Assembly: GCF_046546515.1 (NCBI RefSeq)
Contig: NZ_JBKHKJ010000003.1
Location: 193,737 to 257,736, forward strand
From: Parasediminibacterium sp046546515
Lineage (GTDB): Bacteria; Bacteroidota; Bacteroidia; Chitinophagales; Chitinophagaceae
Reading direction: 5' to 3'
DNA length: 64,000 bases
Shown: positions 52,953 through 61,356 of the stretch, one piece after another
How the letters are laid out: every line of letters begins with the position of its first letter
How positions within the stretch are numbered: position 1 is the stretch's first letter
Notes under the pieces: model-generated
What the model was told of the DNA's origin: nothing
What the model saw: only the letters and a program-made list of their open reading frames with translations
Database searches by the model: none
Program-made: the position numbers and the translations under genes

Positions 52953-52988
52953 AAAAAGGCCTTTGGCATTACTGCCCACGGCCTTTTT
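52953..52988. terminator. Bidirectional terminator
   Basis: AAAAAAAGGCC and GGCCTTTTT flank a ~18-nt loop between convergent genes ending at 52809 (+) and 53086 (-). The A-run and T-run make it usable on both strands. Confidence 0.85.
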
Positions 52989-53045
52989 AAGCATAAACTA
53001 CACCTTTATATTTACTAGTATTAGGAAATCCACTTTATCTGTTTA

Positions 53046-53073
53046 GGCGACATTCCTTGAGGAAAATGTCGCC
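53046..53073. other. GGCGA-type hairpin repeat, second copy
   Basis: Perfect 9-bp stem GGCGACATT / AATGTCGCC with a 10-nt loop. TTTA before and CAG after match the hairpin at 31620-31648, so both belong to one short REP-like family. Confidence 0.55.
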
Positions 53074-53085
53074 CAGTTGGATAAT

Positions 53086-54168
53086 TTAGCTTGCCTTTAA
53101 TTCAGCCCATTTAATTTTTGAGAAAAAAATATCCGTCTTTTTCCTTAATAGCATTGCAGGCCTTTCAATAAATAAATAGCTTAAAAAACCTAGTAATGCA
53201 GATACCAAGATAGATAACCCAATAAATACTAAATAATGTAACTTATTGCTAAATGCAGCATACAATAAATGTTGAATAGGGAAACTATATATATACATTC
53301 CGTAAGAAATATCGTATTTTAAATGAAATTCAAATTGTTGAAATAAATTAATAATTACTAAGGCTATTAAGAATGGGGAAGCCAAATGAAACCCACCAAA
53401 CTTGATTAACAATAAGGAGAAAAAAGTTATAAATAGGGAACCTTTCCAATCCAACTTAAACAAATCTGGAAATGTGTAAATTATCGAACCAGCAAAAAAA
53501 GATGGAAAAAGTTTTAACCGACTGTTAATAAGCGTCAAAAAAGTGGGACCAAACTTCACAGAGGAGTTGTAATTAATAGAAAAGAAAACCAATATTATTA
53601 TAAATACAAGGAAATACAGTACCCTGTTTTTTTTGAATAATAGAAAATAGCCCAACAGTACAACCATTATATAGCAATGCATTTCTGATAGCAAACTCCA
53701 AAAACTACCATCAAGTGAGCCATTGTTTGGGGTAAATAACAATACATCCTTAATAGTCCATTGGCCTATCTGCAAAGAAAAATTATGTGTAAAGTAACCT
53801 ATTGCACTTTCATTGCCCAAAAATGAATAATTGGAAATCGATCTTCCAGTTAAAATAAAAATCAACGGCCCAATCACGATACCTGTAAATATTAAACACA
53901 TCCAATAACCCGGAAAAATTCTTAGTATTCGGTGACTAAAGAATACTAAACTATTTTTTGATTTATCGAAACTTGCTGTGATTAGAAATCCACTAAGTGC
54001 AAAAAAGCCCATGACAGCTATTTCACCAAGATTTGTTTGATTTTTAGAAAAATAACTAAGTGGCTCTAGGTTTTCATTATACCCACCAAGCAAAAAGCCA
54101 TGCGTTATAATAACAAATATTGATAAAATGACCCTAAGTAAATCAAAACCATTTTTTCTATTTCCCAT
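53086..54168 (-). CDS. Acyltransferase-3 family (OafA-type) membrane protein
   Basis: A 360-residue polytopic membrane protein with about ten TM helices. The N terminus FDLLRVILSIFVIITHGFLL contains the R...H pattern with the conserved His, and GFFALSGFLI plus FSHRILRIFPGYWMCLIF are the other signature segments of the AT3 family. Such proteins O-acetylate surface glycans or lipids. It is AT-rich compared with neighbours. It has no partner gene. Substrate unknown. Confidence 0.88.
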   Translation of the reverse strand: MGNRKNGFDLLRVILSIFVIITHGFLLGGYNENLEPLSYFSKNQTNLGEIAVMGFFALSGFLITASFDKSKNSLVFFSHRILRIFPGYWMCLIFTGIVIGPLIFILTGRSISNYSFLGNESAIGYFTHNFSLQIGQWTIKDVLLFTPNNGSLDGSFWSLLSEMHCYIMVVLLGYFLLFKKNRVLYFLVFIIILVFFSINYNSSVKFGPTFLTLINSRLKLFPSFFAGSIIYTFPDLFKLDWKGSLFITFFSLLLIKFGGFHLASPFLIALVIINLFQQFEFHLKYDISYGMYIYSFPIQHLLYAAFSNKLHYLVFIGLSILVSALLGFLSYLFIERPAMLLRKKTDIFFSKIKWAELKAS

Positions 54169-54625
54169 ATAACTGCTTTGTGCAAATATGTAATTTTTTT
54201 TGTGGAAAAAAGAAAAAGCATAATTCTTTTTTAAGGTGCTGGCAAGCCCAATATATGTACTAATTAAACGCTCCTATTTTCCTCATTTCACTAGCATATA
54301 ATTATAGTTTGATAGCCCTATAATAGGTTATTTTCTTAAATTTTCTTATAGTTCTGTAAGGTCATTTTATTAAAACTAACGATAAATTAATAATATTGGC
54401 AGCAGGAATATAAATAACTAGCGATGCTTGCACCAGTACTGCATACGCAAATCTTGAGATTTGAAAACACTGTAACGTAGTCGGGAGACTACACCAAGCC
54501 GAGCTTGTTTTTTACCCATTCGACTGCCAGTTACAAACTGGTTTGTTTAAAAGGCACGAGTGAGATGCTGTGCAGAACACTCGCAGCAGTAGAGCTTTGT
54601 AAAAAATTAGGTGAGTTGCAGTATG
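54169..54625. other. 457-bp non-coding gap rich in stem-loops
   Basis: Contains the structured segment at 54419-54583 described separately. The left part (54169-54418) is very AT-rich and carries nothing recognisable beyond the acyltransferase promoter region. Confidence 0.6.
54419..54583. repeat. Stem-loop-rich repeat segment, TAGCGATGCT family copy 1
   Basis: Starts with a 34-bp sequence that matches 55483-55516 at 29 of 34 positions. Four further hairpins follow: CAAATCT/AGATTTG (54448-54463), GTAGTC/GACTAC (54477-54492), CAAGC/GCTTG followed by six Ts (around 54494-54513), CCAGTT/AACTGG (54527-54541) and CGAGTG/CACTCG (54557-54583). It could be a REP/RAYT-type element, a small structured RNA or a decayed insertion sequence end. 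Confidence 0.6.
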
Positions 54626-55249
54626 TTAAATTTGAGCTGTGATTATCATCGATTTCCACAAAAAAGGGTATCGCCCGCAGCCTTTGAACGTGATTTCTTT
54701 AAACCCCCTTTCCTCCAAAATTTTTGAAAGTGTTTTTGCCGACCAAAATTTTATATGCCCGCCATCCCATAGCACGGTAAAATGGTCATCCATTTTGCCC
54801 ATCAAGGATAAAACAACATTTTTCAAATACCCATGATAAGGCGTAGAAACAATTAATTGCCCACTACCAGATTTTTGCAATATCCTTTTGCAAAAGTCAA
54901 AATATTCACGGGGCGAATAAAGATGTTCAATTACCTCTGTGGATATGATTGTATCAAAATGAAGGTCATTTAGCTCATTGGGAAGGTCATCGCTCGTCAA
55001 ATCCTGTACAAAAAACCGACCTGGGTTTGCCCTGTTTGCGATCTCTATCCCTGAAGGGGATGCGTCTGTGCCATAAGCATCAAAGCCTTTTCCAATTAAA
55101 TAATTGGTTAGCCACCCATTGCCACATCCTATGTCTAATATTTTCCTGTACTTTTTTTTAGACATAATTTCAACCACTGGTTTTAGTAAATATTGGCTAA
55201 TATGATCAAACTCATCTGAATTATATCCATAGTCTTTGTATCCCGACAT
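54626..55249 (-). CDS. Class I SAM-dependent methyltransferase
   Basis: A ~207-residue cytosolic methyltransferase. ILDIGCGNGWLTNYLIGKGF is the SAM-binding motif I, AYGTDASPSGIEIANRA motif II, and FDTIISTEVIEHLYSPREYF motif IV/post region with the UbiE/UbiG-like EVIEHL. The frame opens at TTG 55312, giving 228 residues, but the ATG at 55249 begins the conserved domain and is preferred. It is flanked on both sides by copies of the TAGCGATGCT repeat. No substrate can be assigned. Confidence 0.87.
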   Translation of the reverse strand: MSGYKDYGYNSDEFDHISQYLLKPVVEIMSKKKYRKILDIGCGNGWLTNYLIGKGFDAYGTDASPSGIEIANRANPGRFFVQDLTSDDLPNELNDLHFDTIISTEVIEHLYSPREYFDFCKRILQKSGSGQLIVSTPYHGYLKNVVLSLMGKMDDHFTVLWDGGHIKFWSAKTLSKILEERGFKEITFKGCGRYPFLWKSMIITAQI

Positions 55250-55436
55250 AGTTTTTACTGATTTTGATTTTAGGATTGCCACCAATTCGTAGAAAAGACT
55301 ACGCTTTGCCAATTATTCTTTTAAAATGTAAATATAGCCTTGATTTATGTGGGGAATAGAAATTTTAGCGCTTATATACCAATGCAAATATCTGCTTAGG
55401 GAGAATGTATCGCACCACTACCTAATTAGGAATTAT

Positions 55437-55466
55437 AAAAAAAAGCTGGGCAGCCAGCGTTTTTTA
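55437..55466. terminator. Symmetric terminator-like hairpin
   Basis: A-run, GCTGG, loop GCAG, CCAGC, then six Ts. Symmetric and therefore usable on both strands, although it lies between divergent genes. Confidence 0.6.
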
Positions 55467-55482
55467 TAATTACCAGTAAAAA

Positions 55483-55529
55483 TAGCGATGCTATTACCAA
55501 TACTGCATGCGCAAATGTGTATCATTTGC
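55483..55529. repeat. TAGCGATGCT family repeat, copy 2
   Basis: TAGCGATGCT, ATT, ACCAATACTGCATGCGCAAAT parallels copy 1 at 54419. The following hairpin GCAAATG/CATTTGC (55511-55529) differs in sequence from copy 1's CAAATCT/AGATTTG but keeps the pairing, suggesting selection for structure. Confidence 0.65.
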
Positions 55530-55635
55530 CACACATCGATAAAACAATGAGGCGTAAGAGAAATGATTTCCTTTTTTTCTACCCAAATAATACTGGCACG
55601 ATTATTAATCTTTATTAAGGAAAGTTAAAAAAATC

Positions 55636-55938
55636 ATGAAAAAATTACTATTTATTGTATTGGCATCTGGGTTGGCTATTTGCAGCAATGCACAAACAGA
55701 ACCCACAAAAAAAGAAGCTAAAATGGCTGTGAAAGAAGACGTGAAAGACCTGCGTGCAGAAAGGAGCGAACGCAATACAAAAATTGCCCATGGGCATTTT
55801 AAAGCTGCACACCATGACCAAAAGGAAATAAATGCAGACAGGAAGAACTTGAATGCCAATAAAAAGCACCTAAAAAATAAAGGCGTGAAACATCCCATTG
55901 ATGATGCAAAAGATGAAATTGATGGAAAAAAGCCATAG
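55636..55938 (+). CDS. Small secreted Lys/Glu-rich protein
   Basis: A 100-residue protein: a signal peptide ending ICSNAQ is followed by 79 highly charged residues (repeated KK, DLRAERSER, HDQKEINADRKNLNANKKHL), predicted helical, with no Cys or domain. Probably periplasmic. It has a good terminator 34 bp after the stop. Function unknown. Similar small charged secreted proteins are common in Bacteroidota. Confidence 0.75.
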   Translation: MKKLLFIVLASGLAICSNAQTEPTKKEAKMAVKEDVKDLRAERSERNTKIAHGHFKAAHHDQKEINADRKNLNANKKHLKNKGVKHPIDDAKDEIDGKKP

Positions 55939-55971
55939 GGGTTAAAGAATGTTGAGTGAATACAACCGAAG

Positions 55972-56005
55972 CCGTTTAGGATATTATATCTTAGGCGGTT
56001 TTTTT
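55972..56005 (+). terminator. Rho-independent terminator
   Basis: CCGTTTAGGATAT pairs with ATATCTTAGGCGG using G-T wobbles, with a T-run after it. It ends the transcript of the 100-residue protein gene. Confidence 0.75.
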
Positions 56006-56089
56006 ATGGGCAAAATTCATGGTTTGTGCATTTAATCAAAATCTAACTAAAAAGCTATAATTTACGCGAACTAAAAAATCAAAAAAAAA

Positions 56090-56428
56090 ATGATAGACTT
56101 AACGTTGATTACGACAAGCACCCATCTTGAAGGCTATAAAGTAACTAAACAATTAGGCTTGGTACGGGGAATTACCGTGCGTTCCCGGAGCATATTGGGC
56201 AATATGGCTGGAGGGTTTATGACGCTTTTCGGAGGCAAAAGTTCTATCTATACTGAATTGTGCGAAAATGCGAGGGAAGAAGCTTACCAACTTATGATAC
56301 AGCATGGCAAAGAAATGGGTTGTAATGCCATCATCAATATGCGGTACGATGCCAACGAAGTGATGGATGGCGTTACGGAAGTGCTGGCTTATGGAACAGC
56401 GGTGGTGGTGGAGAAGATTTTATTGTGA
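56090..56428 (+). CDS. YbjQ/UPF0145-family protein
   Basis: A 112-residue cytosolic protein of the YbjQ (DUF74) family. The conserved elements are GYKVTKQLGLVRGITVRSRS near the N terminus and MGCNAIINMRYDAN in the second half, with TEVLAYGTAVVV at the end. Family members form pentameric rings of unknown function, sometimes called heavy-metal-binding. It starts at ATG 56090 after an A-rich leader, and lies 122 bp before the TIR gene. Confidence 0.88.
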   Translation: MIDLTLITTSTHLEGYKVTKQLGLVRGITVRSRSILGNMAGGFMTLFGGKSSIYTELCENAREEAYQLMIQHGKEMGCNAIINMRYDANEVMDGVTEVLAYGTAVVVEKILL

Positions 56429-56499
56429 TTGATGCTATTTATGATACTAAAGAACTTCATAAGGATTCAAATATTACAAATTGAAGTGAATAAAATAAG

Positions 56500-56531
56500 T
56501 TTACCTATGAGATAATAAACTATTACATTTG
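56500..56531 (+). promoter_or_regulatory. Probable promoter of the Thoeris operon
   Basis: TACATTTG at 56524-56531 matches TAnnTTTG, with TTTA 20 bp upstream as a three-of-four match to the -33 TTTG. The predicted start of transcription is ~10-15 nt before the ATG at 56551. Confidence 0.5.
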
Positions 56532-56550
56532 TCGTACAAACCTAAGTCCA

Positions 56551-57048
56551 ATGGCAAATACATGTTATGCTTGTTTCGATGGTGATAATGATATTCACTA
56601 TTACAGATTAATGCAAGCTTGGCACGCTAATCAAAAGTTCGCTTTCACTTTTGTAAATGCTCACGATATTACCCAGGCAAGAGACACAAGTTCTGAGCAA
56701 ACCATAAAACGTAGTTTAAGAACCAGATTAAATGCTAGTGATGTGTTTTTGGTTTTAATCGGGGAAAGCACAAAAAATCTTTATAGATTTGTCCGGTGGG
56801 AAATGGAAATTGCTTTAGAAATGGGCATCCCAATAATTGCTGTAAATTTAGATGGCAGTAAATCAATAAATATGGATTTATGTCCACCTATAATCAGAAA
56901 TGAATTGGTTATTCATATACCATTTGGTCACAAAATAATTGATTACGCAATACAAAACTGGCCAGTATCTTATAAAAATCTTAATAGTAAAGACAAGTCT
57001 GGACCATATATTTATCCTAAAAGTATTTATGACGAACTTGGACTTTAA
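56551..57048 (+). CDS. thsB: ThsB-like TIR-domain protein (type II Thoeris sensor/signal synthase)
   Basis: A 165-residue cytosolic protein that is essentially one TIR-like domain of the ThsB/DUF1863 type. CYACFDGDNDIHYYRLMQAW (5-24) is the characteristic strand-plus-helix start, NASDVFLVLIGESTKNLYRF (61-80) the second core strand and following helix. VRWEMEIALEMGIPIIAVNL (81-100) contains the conserved W/E segment. In Thoeris, ThsB senses phage infection and makes an ADP-ribose-type nucleotide signal from NAD+ that activates ThsA. The gene lies 2 bp upstream of a macro-domain membrane protein, which is the partner arrangement of type II Thoeris. No second ThsB copy is seen. Codon usage and base composition are AT-richer than neighbours, consistent with transfer. 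Confidence 0.83.
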   Translation: MANTCYACFDGDNDIHYYRLMQAWHANQKFAFTFVNAHDITQARDTSSEQTIKRSLRTRLNASDVFLVLIGESTKNLYRFVRWEMEIALEMGIPIIAVNLDGSKSINMDLCPPIIRNELVIHIPFGHKIIDYAIQNWPVSYKNLNSKDKSGPYIYPKSIYDELGL

Positions 57049-57050
57049 TT

Positions 57051-57926
57051 ATGAATTATCATTTACGGTCGTTTAAGACAAAATCTTATTGGGTATATGC
57101 GTTTTGGTCTACAGATTCCTTAAAGACATTTGTAGCTGTAGTTGCTGGCATTTGGACTTTTGTGGATATACTTGACTCATTTAAGTGCTTGGATAAAAAA
57201 ACTCTCTCACTGCATTGGTTAGTTCCGTTATTTTTGATAGGCATAATTGCTGTAATTTTTACTAGGAGACCTGTAAAGAAAATCAGATACAAATCTCCAA
57301 GTCATGATTTAATAATAGAGGTTTGTATTGGCGATCTATTTAAGATACCAGGGCAAAAGATTATCAGTACTAATACAACTTTTGATACAGATATTTCTAG
57401 TGGTATTATTTCAATTAATAGTTTACAAGGGCAATTTACCCAAAAATTTTATCCAGGCGATTTGCCGAAGCTTGATAAGGAAATTGAACTAGGCCTACAA
57501 GGAATCCCTTACACAGTAATTACTAAGAAGTCTGGGAAAACCCATCGATATGAATTTGGAACGACAATCAAGTTAAAATTAGCTGACCAATACTTCTATT
57601 GGTTTGCTATGTCAGATTTGAACGAAAGTAATACTGCGACAACAACGCAAATGGATGTGAATAAATCTTTGGATGGTCTTTGGGCATTTATAGAAACCAA
57701 AGGGGAAAAGTTAGATACAGTAATCCCTTTAATAGGTTCTGGACTTGGAAGGCTTACAACAAGTAGAAAAAAATTAATTGCTTTAATAGCACAGTCATTT
57801 ATAAATGCATCTGAAAAAAGAATTTTTTCTAATAAACTTACTATTGTCGTTTATCCAGGCGATATTGAAAAATCAGGGCTTAATTTATTTGAAGTTAAAG
57901 ATCTTTTAGGGCATTATCTTTCGTAA
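57051..57926 (+). CDS. thsA: ThsA-like effector with two TM helices and a macro domain (type II Thoeris)
   Basis: A 291-residue protein with two N-terminal TM helices (about 25-43 and 55-71) and a C-terminal macro-like domain (about 85-290) of the ThsA_Macro/DUF6430 type. Macro features are IEVCIGDLFK (91-98 region), IISTNTTFDTDI (104-115, the Asn-containing ligand loop) and IPLIGSGLGRLTTSRKKLIA (225-244, the Gly-rich ligand loop). In type II Thoeris the macro domain binds the nucleotide made by ThsB, reported as a histidine-linked ADP-ribose. The TM part then disrupts the membrane. The start is 2 bp after the thsB stop, implying translational coupling. It ends before a strong hairpin. Only experimental work would prove defence activity, but both parts look complete. 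Confidence 0.83.
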   Translation: MNYHLRSFKTKSYWVYAFWSTDSLKTFVAVVAGIWTFVDILDSFKCLDKKTLSLHWLVPLFLIGIIAVIFTRRPVKKIRYKSPSHDLIIEVCIGDLFKIPGQKIISTNTTFDTDISSGIISINSLQGQFTQKFYPGDLPKLDKEIELGLQGIPYTVITKKSGKTHRYEFGTTIKLKLADQYFYWFAMSDLNESNTATTTQMDVNKSLDGLWAFIETKGEKLDTVIPLIGSGLGRLTTSRKKLIALIAQSFINASEKRIFSNKLTIVVYPGDIEKSGLNLFEVKDLLGHYLS

Positions 57927-58050
57927 TTTGAGCCGACTGCATAAAAAAATTCTCTCTATCGGTATAATACTTAATCCTAAGATGAAATAAGTAGTTTTAT
58001 TAATCTGAAGTCATTGATATTAAAAGGTATACTAAACATAAGATGAAAAA

Positions 58051-58083
58051 GTGTACTTCGACTCCAAGGGAGTCGAAGTACAC
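58051..58083 (-). terminator. Perfect 15-bp stem terminator
   Basis: GTGTACTTCGACTCC, AAG, then its perfect complement. On the minus strand it is followed by CACTTTTTC, so it fits a rho-independent terminator of the M14 peptidase gene ending at 58146. It also separates that gene from thsA. Confidence 0.8.
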
Positions 58084-58145
58084 TACCTGTTTGATTCCTA
58101 TAAACGTAAAATTACGATGAGGATTAGTATAGATGAATTCTTTAT

Positions 58146-60911
58146 CTACTTATACAACCCATTAAACAACAACTTGAACGTACCATAGCTCTGTGCCCGG
58201 TAGATAATTTCAGGGCCGAAAGCGTATAGCTTGCCTTTGCCAACTTTGGTTTCAAAAGCGGCAACGCCATCAAGCAAATATTCCTGCCCCCAAGCCCAGC
58301 CACTACGGAGGGGCTTGTTGGTGGCAAACCATGCTATGGGTTTTACGCTACCGTTTGCATAAGCACTTGTGCTTATTTTAAACACTGGGCTTTCGTCAAA
58401 CATCATGTCTGCCTTGCTGTTCATGCCCCAAGCGGCAGGGCTGGCAGAGTCGATGCTTGCACGCAGGATAGTTCCGGGTATATAGAATTTCTCGCCGGGG
58501 AGTTTCTTTTCCTCGCCATTAATTATTTCTGTCAACGCATCTTTTACAGGAACGCCTAAGTGCATGGCAAGGTTGGTGCTGCTGCCAATGGTAACGATAT
58601 TGCCCCCTGCTTCCAAAAACTTGCGCAGTGCAGGGATAGATTTTTCAGCCGTGATACGGCCAAGCGTTGGCCTTAAATCTGCTGGTATAATAGATGGCTT
58701 GGGCTGTGCCTTGCCTTTGCCCGTTGCGCCTACAGATGGAATAGCCCCTGTTGGGAAAATAATCACATCGTATTTGGAACGAAGGTCTGCCGTGTCTATC
58801 TCCTTGGCATAAATGCGGGTAATCGGGAAATGATATTGCTCCATCATGTAGCGCATCCAGCCAGAAGGCATGGAACCACCGTAAATGTCCCAAAGAGCTA
58901 TGCGGGCAGGGTTTATTTTCACCAAACCAGAAGGGCGTTTGGCCAATGTGGTGGCGGTAATGCCAAGGCTGGCAGCATCTTTTTCAATAACTGCTTTTGC
59001 TTTTGGCGAAGCCGCTACATAAAAAGAACCCAAGCTGGCTTTATTGCCAGCAATAGTATCAGTAAGGCGGTAAACTTCCACGCCCGCTTCCAACAAATCG
59101 TTGGCAGTGGTAAAGGAATGGTTGCTGCGGGCATCTAATAAATAACCTTTTGCCGATCCTGTAGCAACGATGCTGCCTTGCAAGGTTTGCAGCTCGCCAT
59201 AAGGCACACGTTCTGCCGTTACTTCAAAAGGTGTCAGGATACGGTCGAATTGGATACCCATTTGGTAGGCCAAAGTCCACCCTGCTGCATCGTAGGGCTT
59301 GATGGGTGGGCCACCGGGATAAAGGAAATCGTTGGGGTGGTCTTGTGGCTCAAACAAATCTATCACATGCGGCCTAAAAGCCTGGTTGGTCTTGATGATA
59401 TACGAACCATCAGGATAGCTTTTGCCCTCAACCGTAAATGCGGATGTGGCTTTGTTTACTACAACACCCGTCCGTATCAAGGCATTTAAAAAACGGATAG
59501 CCGTTGGGAAATCTGGCTGGTTAGCCGGGATGATATACCCCCTTGCATCACGCAAGGCTGGGTTTTTCATTACTGTATCGTAGTATTTTGTGGCAATGGA
59601 ACTGCTACTTTCCTCTGCATCAGCACTAGAGTCTGGTGCCAATGCCCCTTTCTTGGTAACTTTTGTTTCAGACTGGGCAAGCTGGTTCATTTCTGCAATC
59701 CGCTTGGGGGAGAGTGTCCAATGGTCTTGCCCGCCATTTTGGATAGAGTTTTTGCCCATACGGTAAATATTGTACAGCAACTGGTCCCGGTAGCGGGTAG
59801 CATAGTCTAACACGGCATAGTTTAACGAAACAGAATAATCGATCGACTGCCTAAAATGCCAAGCGCGGGGCGTAACGGGCAGTACAGTTGCGCTATTAGG
59901 TATCAACCTTGACGTTACCAAAGGGATAGTTGTAGGGGTTGGGCTGCCGATAATTTCTGTCAAAAGCCCAATGATATTGTGGAAATATGTAGTGGTACGC
60001 AACCCTCCATTGAACCAAGTGGAATAAACAGAACCAGCACGCTCGGTATAACCGGGCTTGTTCTCGGCATCCAAGCGGGTACTCATGGCGGCGCCCATGG
60101 CATCTAAGCCCGTGATCACCAATGGGTCGAACAAATAATTGAACGGGTCACGATAGGGCGGGCCCGCCACAACTGAACCAACTGGACCTGGCTGGTGGTG
60201 GTTGTAAATGATTTGCGGTATCCATTCTATGTACAATTGCCTGGCCATATTCTGCGATTCCTTTAGGTTCAGCATATAAAAATCACGGTTATTGTCGTGG
60301 CCTGCGTATTTTTCAAACAAGCGGGGCAAATGCAACAAAGAGCGTTTTTCAGGGTTGGTTTCGCGCATGTACCAACTGCTCATCAACTCCTGCCCATCAG
60401 GGTTAGCATGTACCATTAGTATTATTACATTGTCTAATAGTTTCATCGTTTCCGCATCGGTACGGCTTCCTAACTGCCAAGCAGTCTCTATCAACTGGTG
60501 TGCCCCCACGGTTTCGTTGGCGTGAAGGCCGCCGTCTATCCAAACAATGGCTTTGCCTTCTGCCGCAAGCGCATGTGCTTGTTCATCCGTCAGGTTTTCG
60601 GCATGAGCAAGTTGCTGGGAAATTTGCCTGTAATGCTCCAAGTTTTCTAGGTTTTTAGGCGAGGATACCACCATCATATACTGCGTGCGGCCTTCTTCAG
60701 TTTTGCCAATGTCTACCAGTTTTACCCTGCTTGACGTAGCTGCCAATTTTTTGAAATAGGCTTCTGTCTGGGTATAAGTAGCTAATTGGTAATCATCGCC
60801 TATGGCAAACCCAAAATGCTCTTTTGGGGAAGGTATGTTTTGTGCGTAGCTCCAGGTGATTGCCAGTAGGCAAAGGATTGTCAATAAATTTTTAAGTTGA
60901 TATGTCTGCAT
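58146..60911 (-). CDS. Secreted M14-family zinc metallocarboxypeptidase
   Basis: A 921-residue secreted peptidase (signal peptide cleavage near WSYAQ). The M14 domain (about 40-370) shows DGGLHANETVGAHQLIE with zinc ligands His130 and Glu133, MVHANPDGQELMSSWYMR (substrate-binding and RE-like region), GHDNNRDFYMLNLKES, and YNHHQPGPVGSV with the third zinc His. The C-terminal ~250 residues include a GATase1-like domain (FPTGAIPSVGATGKGK, LEAGGNIVTIGSSTNLAMHL). This fusion is a known Bacteroidota type. ATG 60911 starts a clean signal peptide. It is the only gene on its transcript. The substrate is extracellular or periplasmic peptides. Confidence 0.92.
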   Translation of the reverse strand: MQTYQLKNLLTILCLLAITWSYAQNIPSPKEHFGFAIGDDYQLATYTQTEAYFKKLAATSSRVKLVDIGKTEEGRTQYMMVVSSPKNLENLEHYRQISQQLAHAENLTDEQAHALAAEGKAIVWIDGGLHANETVGAHQLIETAWQLGSRTDAETMKLLDNVIILMVHANPDGQELMSSWYMRETNPEKRSLLHLPRLFEKYAGHDNNRDFYMLNLKESQNMARQLYIEWIPQIIYNHHQPGPVGSVVAGPPYRDPFNYLFDPLVITGLDAMGAAMSTRLDAENKPGYTERAGSVYSTWFNGGLRTTTYFHNIIGLLTEIIGSPTPTTIPLVTSRLIPNSATVLPVTPRAWHFRQSIDYSVSLNYAVLDYATRYRDQLLYNIYRMGKNSIQNGGQDHWTLSPKRIAEMNQLAQSETKVTKKGALAPDSSADAEESSSSIATKYYDTVMKNPALRDARGYIIPANQPDFPTAIRFLNALIRTGVVVNKATSAFTVEGKSYPDGSYIIKTNQAFRPHVIDLFEPQDHPNDFLYPGGPPIKPYDAAGWTLAYQMGIQFDRILTPFEVTAERVPYGELQTLQGSIVATGSAKGYLLDARSNHSFTTANDLLEAGVEVYRLTDTIAGNKASLGSFYVAASPKAKAVIEKDAASLGITATTLAKRPSGLVKINPARIALWDIYGGSMPSGWMRYMMEQYHFPITRIYAKEIDTADLRSKYDVIIFPTGAIPSVGATGKGKAQPKPSIIPADLRPTLGRITAEKSIPALRKFLEAGGNIVTIGSSTNLAMHLGVPVKDALTEIINGEEKKLPGEKFYIPGTILRASIDSASPAAWGMNSKADMMFDESPVFKISTSAYANGSVKPIAWFATNKPLRSGWAWGQEYLLDGVAAFETKVGKGKLYAFGPEIIYRAQSYGTFKLLFNGLYK

Positions 60912-61041
60912 CAGTAGTCTTATTGTTATAATTTAAGATAAGGGTTGTACCTATATAAGTGCTTTTTTAAGGAGAATGTAACGATAAATGGGAAAGTAAT
61001 ATTTAAAAGAGTATATAAAAAAATTGCAGGGTTTAAAACCT

Positions 61042-61245
61042 GTTACTACTCAGGTGCAAGTTTGTTTAATCTGCCACGAAGGCACGAAGACCCAAAGAGA
61101 CACAAAGTTTTAAGGGAACGAAGAAGAAAGAAAAAAAGAAGAAAATTCATGTTACCAATACCTTTTTACCTGCTTTTTATTCGTGCTTCTTGTGTTTTTG
61201 TGCCTTTGTGGCTAAAAAAGCTATTCGATGTGGTGAGTAATAATC
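61042..61245. repeat. MITE-like dispersed element, copy B (~204 bp)
   Basis: Inverted copy of 47516-47710. The outer ends are imperfect terminal inverted repeats: TTACTACTCA at the left and, on the other strand, TTATTACTCA at the right. Inside, GCCACGAAGGCACGAAGAC and GTGCCTTTGTGGC form the arms. It sits between the M14 gene and the adhesin gene. Confidence 0.85.
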
Positions 61246-61327
61246 AAAACCTCTATTGGATTAGTAACCCTTTAAAGGTTGCCAAATGCATCATTCAAGC
61301 TAAAAAGGCTTATTGGGCTTATAGCAT

Positions 61328-61356
61328 GGTTGCCAACTTTTTGAAGGTTGGCAACC
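61328..61356. other. 10-bp perfect stem-loop
   Basis: GGTTGCCAAC and GTTGGCAACC around a 9-nt loop, followed by TTTA. Terminator-like but far from any gene end (266 bp before the adhesin start). Confidence 0.45.

Larger units (their letters stand above)
55313..55635. other. 323-bp divergent gap with terminator-like hairpin and repeat copy 2
   Basis: Separates the methyltransferase (minus) from the small charged protein gene (plus). Contains the terminator-like hairpin 55437-55466 and the TAGCGATGCT copy at 55483-55529. A terminator between divergent genes suggests an undetected short transcript or a repeat-borne hairpin. Confidence 0.55.
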
